From positions 4,774,001 to 4,838,000 of the forward strand of contig NZ_CP041783.1 in assembly GCF_007567505.1 (NCBI RefSeq): a stretch of 64,000 bases of DNA. The letters are read 5' to 3'. Both the position numbers and the translations under genes were made by a program. This stretch comes from Shewanella donghaensis (lineage in GTDB: Bacteria > Pseudomonadota > Gammaproteobacteria > Enterobacterales > Shewanellaceae). Shown here one piece after another: positions 8,956 through 16,750 of this stretch; the first letter of the stretch is position 1; each line of letters starts with the position of its first letter. A model generated the notes under the pieces. It saw only the letters and a list, made by a program, of their open reading frames with translations, was not told the DNA's origin and ran no database searches.

Positions 8956-9208
8956 GATTACAACCTGACGGTTGCTAAAGTCAAAATCGTGGGTTATCCA
9001 CCCACACCCGACCAAGAGGGGAAACAACAGCAATCCCCCTCTTGGATCACCCATGCCGCTCCGACGAAGTGTTGATCCTCAAGCTTAATTAAGCGAATTC
9101 ACTACCGCCTCAGATTCGCCATCCATGGCTCAACTAAGGCTATGTCGGCGTCCTGCCTCCATCACGTAAATTAGCTTAACGCATTCAGACACTTCCAACG
9201 GAGATTAT
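8956..9208 (+). repeat. Hairpin-rich repeat element, long copy, left of the protease gene
   Basis: It begins with the same GATTACAACCTGACGGTTGC as the copy at 7939 and carries the CCAAGAGGGG/CCCCCTCTTGG stem. The right half differs: it contains CGCCATCCATGGC, CTATGTCGGCGTCCTGCC and CCATCACGTAAATTAGC, and ends CACTTCCAACGGAGATTATT. The right half occurs in inverted orientation at 11079-11200. Confidence 0.85.
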
Positions 9209-9500
9209 TTAGATTTCGACTTCATATGATGCTGGATAGTGGAAGTTTGATCAGCATTTACTACTTATTTAAATTGTTTACTTATTGTTAATATACGCTT
9301 TAGCTTTGGTGTTAAGTAGATAAATTGTACGATTGTGTGCTTATTAAAGGGGTAAATCTACTTTTAATTACTAAATACTGAGCCTATAACAATATGGTTT
9401 GATACATTATTAATCAATAAAAGTCATTGATTCGGTGACTATTGTGGAAATGGACTTTCGATTTTTGTTCCATAATTTTGAATAAGAAAAGATTAATTTA
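9209..9500. other. AT-rich leader region of the protease gene
   Basis: About 290 AT-rich bases lie between the repeat and the ATG. I see no clear consensus promoter or operator and no open frame. Confidence 0.4.
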
Positions 9501-11039
9501 ATGTTGAAAAAAATACTGTTGCTACTTGCTATTAATGTTTCTTTTGGGTGCCAATCTAATGGAAACAATCTAAAGACTTTTGTTTTTCCCGAAATAAATG
9601 AAGATTTAAAGCAAGATATTGAATATAAGCCTAAGTGGCTTCAACCAGAAAATAAAACACAAGAATGCCAAATCCTTGCAGAGGAACATATAGATAAGGC
9701 AATCGACTTTACAGTTCTTTCAATTACATGGGACGGAAAATGTGTAGATGGTAAGGCATTTGGCTTAGGAAAAGTTACTTTTGATCTTGGTTCAATTGAA
9801 GGGTACTTGGTTAGCTTTTTCGATAAAGGAATATCTACAGGCTTGTACTATACAGGAATTAAAGGAGCTAACTTTTCTGTGTTGGGTACACAAATTAGAG
9901 AAAATGGAAAACTAGTTAATCTGACTCAAAATTATGTACAGTTCAATCAAAATAATGAACCAGAACAAGTGTTTTACTCGGTTGAATATGATCCTGAAAC
10001 CGGAATCGGAAAGGGTACTATGCATAAAAAGTATTCTAGTTGGGATGAGAATTATTCGGGTATGTTTGGAGGTGAACTATTTTTCGGTACAGTTCAAACT
10101 AGGCATGATGAAATATATAAAAATAAAACACTTAAGGGTTTTGTTGATGTTTTATCCGAGAGACCTAAAGGATTTGTTATTGTAGAAAACTCAGTAGGAA
10201 CTTCTGATAACAATTATGAACATGGAGTTCTTAATGGGGGGTATTCATTTCCACCAACCTATAACATGGAAATAGTTAAAATCTCCAGTGAAGCAATGCG
10301 TTCAGCAGCCAAAGCTAAAAGCTCCTTGTCTTTAGCTTTAGCAATGAAAAGTAAGTATGAATCAACATTCGCTGAGGTCGAAGATAACCAGAAAGAAATA
10401 ATAAGTTTAATTTCTTCTGGAACTGGTTTTATCATTTCAAATGACGGGTATATTTTAACGAATAGCCATGTTTTAAAAGGTAAAAAAAATATATCAATAT
10501 TTCTTGATAATGAAGAAATACCATTACCAGTACGGATTGTTGAACAGGATGAGTTAAATGATATAGCTCTCTTAAAAGTTGACATGATTTTTGACGAAAT
10601 GGCTTTACCGTTAGAGCTTACAAATAAAACATCTAGAGGAACTGAAATCACTGTATTAGGATATCCAAATATAGATATGCAAGGAAGTGAGTTAAAGTCC
10701 ACTTTTGGATTTGTGAATGCCAACTCTGGAGCCCAAGGTGATACAAGGTTCTATCAAATTAGTGCCCCAATTCAACCTGGTAATTCAGGGAGTCCATTGA
10801 TAAATCATCAAGGTAATGTAATTGGCATAGTGACATCAACTCTTAAGCAAGATACAGCACTAGAAATATCTGGTAACCTTGCGCAAAATGTTAATTACGC
10901 AATAAAAATACCTTATGTAGCTTCTTTATTGATAGATCATGATATTGCCTACATAAAAGCAAATACTTATAAAGAACTGAGCAAAAAAAAGTTGATTGAG
11001 AAAGTATCTTCTAGTGTAGTCCTTATAATTGCTGAGTAA
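9501..11039 (+). CDS. Lipoprotein with C-terminal trypsin-like serine protease domain
   Basis: The 512-residue product starts with a signal peptide ending in SFGC, a weak lipobox (Cys17), so it is probably membrane-anchored in the envelope. Residues 20 to about 300 are an unrecognised domain containing Gly-rich stretches such as GKAFGLGKVTF that recall MORN-like strands. From about residue 308 there is a trypsin/DegP-like fold with the triad His323 (LTNSHV), Asp354 (NDIALLK) and Ser429 (QPGNSGSPL). There is no PDZ domain, so it differs from DegP/DegS. The gene is strongly AT-rich and is bracketed by inverted repeat copies, which indicates horizontal origin. The target proteins are unknown. 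Confidence 0.8.
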   Translation: MLKKILLLLAINVSFGCQSNGNNLKTFVFPEINEDLKQDIEYKPKWLQPENKTQECQILAEEHIDKAIDFTVLSITWDGKCVDGKAFGLGKVTFDLGSIEGYLVSFFDKGISTGLYYTGIKGANFSVLGTQIRENGKLVNLTQNYVQFNQNNEPEQVFYSVEYDPETGIGKGTMHKKYSSWDENYSGMFGGELFFGTVQTRHDEIYKNKTLKGFVDVLSERPKGFVIVENSVGTSDNNYEHGVLNGGYSFPPTYNMEIVKISSEAMRSAAKAKSSLSLALAMKSKYESTFAEVEDNQKEIISLISSGTGFIISNDGYILTNSHVLKGKKNISIFLDNEEIPLPVRIVEQDELNDIALLKVDMIFDEMALPLELTNKTSRGTEITVLGYPNIDMQGSELKSTFGFVNANSGAQGDTRFYQISAPIQPGNSGSPLINHQGNVIGIVTSTLKQDTALEISGNLAQNVNYAIKIPYVASLLIDHDIAYIKANTYKELSKKKLIEKVSSSVVLIIAE

Positions 11040-11078
11040 CTTTATAGTTAACTAAACTTTGTCAGCCGGCTCAACAAT

Positions 11079-11300
11079 CTCCATTCGAAGTGTCCGATGA
11101 CGTTAAGTCAATTCACGTGATGGAGGCAGGACGCCGACATAGCCTCAGATTGAGCTATGGATGGCGAATCTGAGGCGGTAGTGAATTTGCTTAGTAGTCA
11201 GAGGGAAGACACTTCGTTGGAGCGGGTGGGTGTTCCAAGAGGGAGTTGCCGTCCACTCCCTTTTGGTCTGGTGTGGGCGAAGCGCCACGACCTTGATCTT
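11079..11300 (-). repeat. Inverted copy of the repeat family, right of the protease gene
   Basis: CTCCATTCGAAGTGTC, then GTGATGGAGGCAGGACGCCG and ATGGATGGCGAATCTGAGGC, form the reverse complement of the right half of the copy at 8956-9208. Near 11240-11300 it shows the CCAAGAGGGAGTTGCCGTCC stem region and a GGCGAAGCGCC dyad. With the copy at 8956 it brackets about 1.9 kb of AT-rich DNA. Confidence 0.8.
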
Positions 11301-11352
11301 GCTGTTATCTTTGTGGCTTTAAGCAATCACATAAAACTTCAGAATCACCAAC

Positions 11353-11385
11353 AAAAAAGCGAACTTCAATGAAGCTCGCTTTTAA
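11353..11385 (-). terminator. Terminator of the liu operon
   Basis: AAAAGCGAGCTTC-ATT-GAAGTTCGCTTTTTT read on the minus strand is a stem with one mismatch and a T run. It lies 40 bases past the stop of the last operon gene. Confidence 0.8.
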
Positions 11386-11422
11386 TCTTTTATCTAAAGT
11401 TAAATTGAATCAACCATTCAAT

Positions 11423-12079
11423 TTAAAATACCATTTCTGGTACATGCTCTGGCACGACCAACTTACCTGCAGTCTTAGATTGAATCTCTTCAACACTCAC
11501 ACCAGGTGCGCGCTCTAATAAGTGGAATGCGCCGTCTTTGATTTCCATAAAGGCCAAATCTGTCATGACGCGTTTAATGCAGCCATAACCCGTTAACGGC
11601 AGTTCACACACAGGTAAAAGTTTAGAGTTACCTTTTTTATCGGCATGCATCATGGTGACAATAATATTGTCAGCGCCTGCCACTAAATCCATGGCGCCGC
11701 CCATGCCTTTAATCAATTTACCTGGGATCATCCACGAGGCGATTGAGCCGTTTACGTCGACTTCAAAAGCGCCAAGTACCGTTAAATCCACATGGCCGCC
11801 ACGGATCATGGCAAAGCTTTCTGCCGATGAGAAAAATGAAGCGCCATCTACAGCGGTAACGGTTTGCTTACCCGCATTAATCAGATCGGCATCAATGGTG
11901 TCTTCAGTTGGGAATTCGCCCATACCTAATAAGCCATTTTCAGATTGCAGCATTACTGCCATGCCTTCAGGGATGTAGTTTGCCACGAGAGTGGGAATGC
12001 CAATACCGAGGTTAACGTAAAAGCCGTCTTGCATTTCTTGTGCTACACGCTGAGCAAGTTGTTCTCTTGATAAAGCCAT
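11423..12079 (-). CDS. scoB: 3-oxoacid CoA-transferase, subunit B
   Basis: The 218-residue beta subunit of an acetoacetate:succinyl-CoA (or acetyl-CoA) transferase moves CoA to or from acetoacetate, the ketone formed by the HMG-CoA lyase of the same operon. The catalytic glutamate lies in LQSENGLLGMG, and GIGIPTLVANYIPEG and the C-terminal AFMEIKDGAFHLLERAPGVS are typical of the subunit. It starts 11 bases after the alpha subunit gene and is the last gene of the operon. Whether succinyl-CoA or acetyl-CoA is the donor cannot be told here, so atoA would be an equally fair name. Confidence 0.9.
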   Translation of the reverse strand: MALSREQLAQRVAQEMQDGFYVNLGIGIPTLVANYIPEGMAVMLQSENGLLGMGEFPTEDTIDADLINAGKQTVTAVDGASFFSSAESFAMIRGGHVDLTVLGAFEVDVNGSIASWMIPGKLIKGMGGAMDLVAGADNIIVTMMHADKKGNSKLLPVCELPLTGYGCIKRVMTDLAFMEIKDGAFHLLERAPGVSVEEIQSKTAGKLVVPEHVPEMVF

Positions 12080-12090
12080 GTTCTTGCTCC

Positions 12091-12804
12091 TTATGCTTTG
12101 TTGTCTGAATTTTTAACGGTGCGCTGCTCGATTCGTTTCTCGAAACTTGCTTGAATAACGCGATCAACATAAATCCCAGGGGTATGGATATGGTTTGGGT
12201 CTAACTCGCCAGGCTGAACAATCTCTTCAGCTTCAACTACGGTGATTTTACCCGCAGTGGCCATCATTGGATTAAAGTTCGCCGCTGTTTTGCGAAATAT
12301 TAAGTTACCCATAGTGTCAGCTTTCCACGCGCGTACTAAAGCAAAGTCTGCAGTTAGTGACTCTTCGAGTACGTAGTGACGACCTTTAATTTCACGGGTT
12401 TCTTTACCGTCAGCAATGGGGGTGCCATAACCTGTTGCGGTAAAGAATGCAGGAATGCCTGCGCCGCCAGCGCGAATTTTTTCAGCTAAAGTGCCTTGGG
12501 GAGTTAAGATGACATTTAACTCACCAGACAACATTTGCTGTTCAAAGGTGGCGTTTTCACCCACATAAGAGGCAATCATGGTGGCTATTTGACGCTCTTT
12601 AAGCAGCAAGCCTAAACCAAAGTCATCAACGCCGGCATTATTTGAAATCGCGGTAAGTCCGCTTACACCTGTGGTAACCATATGGTTGATAAGACCTTCT
12701 GGAATACCGCACAAGCCAAAGCCACCGACCATGATTGTCATGTCATTACTTAGGCCGTCTAAGGCTTCTTGGTAACTTTGTACGACTTTATTCAGTCCTG
12801 CCAT
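12091..12804 (-). CDS. scoA: 3-oxoacid CoA-transferase, subunit A
   Basis: The alpha subunit (237 residues from the chosen start) has the CoA-binding GGFGLCGIPEGLI near the N-terminus and the family segments GGAGIPAFFTATGYGT and ARAWKADTMGNL-like (VRAWKADTMGNLIFR). I set the start at 12804 because AAGGAC lies 7 bases upstream and MAGLNKVV matches the usual N-terminus. The in-frame ATG 14 codons earlier has neither support. It pairs with scoB and completes leucine catabolism by activating acetoacetate. Confidence 0.9.
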   Translation of the reverse strand: MAGLNKVVQSYQEALDGLSNDMTIMVGGFGLCGIPEGLINHMVTTGVSGLTAISNNAGVDDFGLGLLLKERQIATMIASYVGENATFEQQMLSGELNVILTPQGTLAEKIRAGGAGIPAFFTATGYGTPIADGKETREIKGRHYVLEESLTADFALVRAWKADTMGNLIFRKTAANFNPMMATAGKITVVEAEEIVQPGELDPNHIHTPGIYVDRVIQASFEKRIEQRTVKNSDNKA

Positions 12805-12886
12805 AATCTTGTCCTTTTCATTTTGCTGTGAGCAAATTTTTATCAATCTAATGAGTGCTACTAATGCTGAACGCGCAGTTACTTAT

Positions 12887-13792
12887 TTAGTTCGCTAAGA
12901 GCGCTTGAGCAACTTTTGAGCCTGTTGGTCGATCTAATACTTGGCTAATTTTCATGCCTGCTTGGGCAAGTTTTTGTAAATCTATGCCTGTTTCAATACC
13001 CATACCATGGAGCATATAGACCACATCTTCAGTGGCGAGGTTACCTGATGCGCCTTTGGCATAAGGGCAGCCGCCAAGGCCTGCAACAGATGAGTCAATA
13101 ACGCTAACCCCAGTTTCTAAGCAGGCTTGGATGTTGGCCAGCGCTTGACCATAAGTATCGTGAAAATGCAGCGCCAATTTATCAACGGGGACTAAATTAG
13201 CAACTGCTTCAACCATCTTACGGGCTTTTAGTGGCGTGCCAACACCAATGGTGTCACCGAGCGAAATCTCGTAACAGCCCATTTTGTAAAGTATTTCAGA
13301 CACTCGTGCCACTTGGGCGATATCAATGTCACCTTCGTAAGGGCAACCCAGTACACATGACACGTAACCGCGCACTTTTATATTTTGCTCTTTAGCCAGC
13401 GCCATGACTGGCTCGAAGCGCGCTATTGATTCTTCAATCGAGCAATTAATATTACGTTGGCTAAAGCTTTCTGATGCCGCGCCAAAAATGGCTACTTCGT
13501 CTGCGCCAGCGTCAAGCGCAAGTTCCAGTCCCTTTAAGTTCGGGGTCAGGGCAGAGTAGACCACCCCTTGTTTACGCTTGATTTGTCGTAAAATATCACC
13601 GGAGTCGGCCATTTGTGGCACCCACTTAGGTGACACAAAACTGGCAGCTTCAATACGGTTTACGCCTGCATCTGCTAATTGCTCAATCAGGGCGATTTTG
13701 TTTTCAATTGAGACTGTTTTTTCATTTTGAAGTCCGTCACGGGCGCCAACTTCAAAGATACTGACTTGAGTAGGGAGATTGCTCGGTAGCAT
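12887..13792 (-). CDS. liuE: Hydroxymethylglutaryl-CoA lyase
   Basis: This enzyme splits HMG-CoA into acetoacetate and acetyl-CoA, the last step of leucine breakdown. The 301-residue TIM-barrel protein has VGARDGLQNE with the metal/catalytic Arg and Asp, the HFHDTYGQ metal-binding segment, and the HMG-CoA lyase signature VAGLGGCPYAKGASGN with its active-site Cys. The start at 13792 has GAGAAGG upstream and lies 1 base after the liuD stop. An upstream in-frame ATG within liuD is unlikely to be used. Confidence 0.92.
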   Translation of the reverse strand: MLPSNLPTQVSIFEVGARDGLQNEKTVSIENKIALIEQLADAGVNRIEAASFVSPKWVPQMADSGDILRQIKRKQGVVYSALTPNLKGLELALDAGADEVAIFGAASESFSQRNINCSIEESIARFEPVMALAKEQNIKVRGYVSCVLGCPYEGDIDIAQVARVSEILYKMGCYEISLGDTIGVGTPLKARKMVEAVANLVPVDKLALHFHDTYGQALANIQACLETGVSVIDSSVAGLGGCPYAKGASGNLATEDVVYMLHGMGIETGIDLQKLAQAGMKISQVLDRPTGSKVAQALLAN

Positions 13793-13793
13793 G

Positions 13794-15863
13794 TTATGCC
13801 TTCTCTTGTTCAGTGCTTGGCGCTTGTGCTTCATTAGCTGCAGGTGACTCTTCGTTAAGAGTTTCTTCTACATTAAGCAGCTGGGCGCCATCGGTGACGA
13901 GCTCGCCACTTTGAAAGTAAAACGCACTGACGACACCATCAAAAGGCGCTTCAATGGTGTATTCCATTTTCATAGCTTCCATGACAAGAAGACCTTGGCC
14001 TTCTTTAACGCTGTCACCAACTTCAACTAAATGGGTTACCACGGTGCCATTCATTGGGGCTTTGAGCTTATCCGCGCTGTTCACTTCATCTTCAGCTACT
14101 TGAGCTAATACCGCTTTAAAGTGATAACTGCCGCTGGGTAAGAACAAGGTGAAGTCATCACCTTGATGGCTGACGGGGACTTTGCTTTTATGGCCATTAA
14201 TTTCAGCCAGTAGCACTTCATCTTTAATCGAGCCTGCAAGTTTTAGCGCTTGGCCGTTCTGTGCAAGATGAAACGAGTCACCTAAATCAGTGATCAGCAG
14301 ATTTTGCAGTTCATGTTCATCGCCGCCAGTTTCATGTAACAAGGCAACATGATGCACGCTGGCACTGTTGAGTCTAAAGCCGCTAACCTGTCCCCAAGGT
14401 GAATAGGGGTCATTACAGTTTGTGGCGGTTAACTTAGCTGCTTGCTGACGGGCCAGAACTTGGTAAAGTCCTGCTAACGCCAGTGCATTTTCAGACTCGT
14501 CAGTGACATCACCAATTAAGCTGTGTGAGTAACGCTCAATAAAATCAGTACAGAAATCCGCGTCAGCAAAAGCTTTATGCTCAGCGATATTGGCAAGGAA
14601 CTCGATATTATGTTTAACGCCACTGATTTGGTATGAACTTAACGCGTGAGTTAAACGCTGTAATGCCCGTGGGCGAGACTCATCCCACACAATTAGCTTT
14701 GAAATCATCGGGTCGTAAAAGTTACTGATGACATCATTTTCGCGAATACCAGAATCAATGCGCACGTGGCGATTTTGATCGGGTTCGCGCAAGAAGTTTA
14801 ATTTGCCTGCTGCGGGTAAAAACTCATTGCGGGGGTCTTCAGCATAAATACGCACTTCAAAAGAGTGGCCATGAATGCGCACTTCCGCTTGAGTAAGTGG
14901 CAACTCACTGCCACTGGCAACCATTAACTGCCACTTTACTAAGTCTTGTCCGGTGACCATTTCTGTCACTGGGTGCTCCACTTGCAAGCGAGTATTCATT
15001 TCCATGAAGTAGAAGCTGTCATCGGTATCAAGTAAAAATTCAACAGTCCCTGCGCCGACATAATCAATGGCTTTAGCGGCTGCAACTGCTGCATCACCCA
15101 TTTGTTTACGCAGTGCATCAGAAAGCCCAGGCGCTGGCGCCTCTTCAACCACTTTTTGATGGCGACGTTGGATTGAACAATCTCGGTCTGATAAGTAAAT
15201 AGTATTGCCAAATGAGTCAGCAAAAACTTGCACTTCAACATGACGGGGCTGGCGTAAGTAACGCTCCATCAATAGTTTGTCATTACCAAATGATGATGCC
15301 GCTTCACGGCGAGCTGAATTGATCGCTTCAAGCACGTCTGATTGGTTTTCGACAATACGCATGCCTTTACCACCGCCGCCATAAGCCGCTTTGATAAGCA
15401 TTGGGTAGCCGACATTTTTAGCTTCAGCCAGCAGAGTTTCGTCAGTTTGGTCATCACCATGATAACCCGGTACTAACGGCACATTGGCTGCGCCCATAAT
15501 GATTTTAGCGGCGCTTTTACTGCCCATTGAATCAATGGCATCACTGCCTGGGCCAATAAAGGCAATGCCATTTTGCTCACAACTGCGGGCAAAGGCGGCA
15601 TTTTCAGATAAGAAACCATAACCTGGGTGAATGGCCTCAGCACCGGCGCGCTTAGCGATATCAATAATCACATCAGCTTTTAGGTATGAATCAGCGGGTG
15701 CGCTGCCACCAATGTGGAATGACTCATCCGCCATTGCAACATGGCGTGCATTGGCATCTGCGTCTGAAAATAGTGCGACAGTACGAACACCCATAGCGCG
15801 AGCGGTATTAATGATGCGACATGCAATCTCACCGCGATTGGCAATTAAAATTTTAGTAAACAT
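13794..15863 (-). CDS. liuD: Methylcrotonyl-CoA carboxylase, biotin-carrying alpha subunit
   Basis: The 689-residue protein carries biotin carboxylase and biotin-carrier domains in one chain. ATP-grasp marks are the Gly-rich loop AAYGGGGKGMRIV and the active-site EMNTRLQVEHPVTEMVTG. The biotinyl domain at the C-terminus has EAMKM with the modified Lys at residue 632. Together with LiuB it carboxylates 3-methylcrotonyl-CoA to 3-methylglutaconyl-CoA. Its start codon shares one base with the stop of liuC, implying translational coupling. A short acidic/Ala-rich tail follows the carrier domain. Confidence 0.92.
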   Translation of the reverse strand: MFTKILIANRGEIACRIINTARAMGVRTVALFSDADANARHVAMADESFHIGGSAPADSYLKADVIIDIAKRAGAEAIHPGYGFLSENAAFARSCEQNGIAFIGPGSDAIDSMGSKSAAKIIMGAANVPLVPGYHGDDQTDETLLAEAKNVGYPMLIKAAYGGGGKGMRIVENQSDVLEAINSARREAASSFGNDKLLMERYLRQPRHVEVQVFADSFGNTIYLSDRDCSIQRRHQKVVEEAPAPGLSDALRKQMGDAAVAAAKAIDYVGAGTVEFLLDTDDSFYFMEMNTRLQVEHPVTEMVTGQDLVKWQLMVASGSELPLTQAEVRIHGHSFEVRIYAEDPRNEFLPAAGKLNFLREPDQNRHVRIDSGIRENDVISNFYDPMISKLIVWDESRPRALQRLTHALSSYQISGVKHNIEFLANIAEHKAFADADFCTDFIERYSHSLIGDVTDESENALALAGLYQVLARQQAAKLTATNCNDPYSPWGQVSGFRLNSASVHHVALLHETGGDEHELQNLLITDLGDSFHLAQNGQALKLAGSIKDEVLLAEINGHKSKVPVSHQGDDFTLFLPSGSYHFKAVLAQVAEDEVNSADKLKAPMNGTVVTHLVEVGDSVKEGQGLLVMEAMKMEYTIEAPFDGVVSAFYFQSGELVTDGAQLLNVEETLNEESPAANEAQAPSTEQEKA

Positions 15864-16723
15864 TATTGGGCTCCCTGTGCATCAGTCTTAGTGCTGCTTA
15901 TGGTCGATTGCGCATTCCAAGATGGTGTGCGTTTTTCAAAGAATGCATTAAGGCCTTCTTGGCCTTCGTCTGATACACGAATTCGAGCAATCTGCTCGCT
16001 AGTATGTGCAAGCGTTGCGTCATCGATTACGCCATCTTCAAGGTGAGATACTAAGGTTTTTGCCCAAGCCATGCCTTGTGGACTGTTAGCGTTAAACGCC
16101 TCGATGAAAGGTTTTGCTGCGGCGTCTAGGTCGTCATTGATTTCATGGATCACTTGATGGGTTAAGGCTACGGCAGCACTGAAACGTTCGGCGGTGAGCA
16201 TATAGCGGCGCGCTTGACGGTTACCCATGGCACGTACCACGTATGGGCTGATAACTGCGGGGATTAAGCCAAGTTTGACTTCACTGAGGCAAAAGCTTGC
16301 CCGCTCATTGGCGATGGCGATGTCACAACAGCAAATTAACCCTAATGCGCCGCCAAAAGCCGCACCATTAACTAATGCGATGGTAGGTTTAGGAAACTTA
16401 TCCAGTACATGCATTAATTTAGCAAGCTCATTGGCATCAAGCAGGTTTTGCTCAAAGTCCATTTTTGCTTGCTTGCGCATCCAGTTAAGGTCGGCGCCGG
16501 CACTGAAGTTTTTGCCATTAGCGCGCACAATTAACATGTTGCAGTGGTCATTTTTAGCAAAGGCTTCGATGACGGTGATCATTTCGTTTATCATCACTTC
16601 ATCAAAGGCATTATGCTTTTCAACGCGATTTAAAATCAGCTCAGCAACACCTTGGTCAAGTTTACATTCCACATATTCAAATTGATGATGAAATGACTGC
16701 TTGTTATTCGTGGTTTCTGTCAT
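15863..16723 (-). CDS. liuC: Methylglutaconyl-CoA hydratase (enoyl-CoA hydratase family)
   Basis: This crotonase-fold enzyme of 286 residues hydrates 3-methylglutaconyl-CoA to HMG-CoA. It shows the CoA/oxyanion segment NFSAGADLNWM, the second oxyanion loop NGAAFGGALGLICCCDIAIA, and the acid-base region SEVKLGLIPAVISPYV. The start at 16723 follows AGGAG by 6 bases, and an in-frame ATG 9 codons upstream has no ribosome site. Its position between the two carboxylase subunit genes is the standard liu order. Confidence 0.9.
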   Translation of the reverse strand: MTETTNNKQSFHHQFEYVECKLDQGVAELILNRVEKHNAFDEVMINEMITVIEAFAKNDHCNMLIVRANGKNFSAGADLNWMRKQAKMDFEQNLLDANELAKLMHVLDKFPKPTIALVNGAAFGGALGLICCCDIAIANERASFCLSEVKLGLIPAVISPYVVRAMGNRQARRYMLTAERFSAAVALTHQVIHEINDDLDAAAKPFIEAFNANSPQGMAWAKTLVSHLEDGVIDDATLAHTSEQIARIRVSDEGQEGLNAFFEKRTPSWNAQSTISSTKTDAQGAQ

Positions 16724-16750
16724 AAAAATACTCCTATTGTTAAGCCGCAA

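Noticed and set aside
7939..9208. Integron attC sites as an explanation for the repeat-gene-repeat pattern
   Set aside because: The copies do not show the attC core site pair (GTTRRRY and its complement) in the right arrangement, and there is no integrase. The pattern of gene plus repeat is similar but the sequence is not.
11157..11372. 71-codon open frame after the protease gene
   Set aside because: It lies almost wholly in the inverted repeat copy and has no ribosome-binding site.
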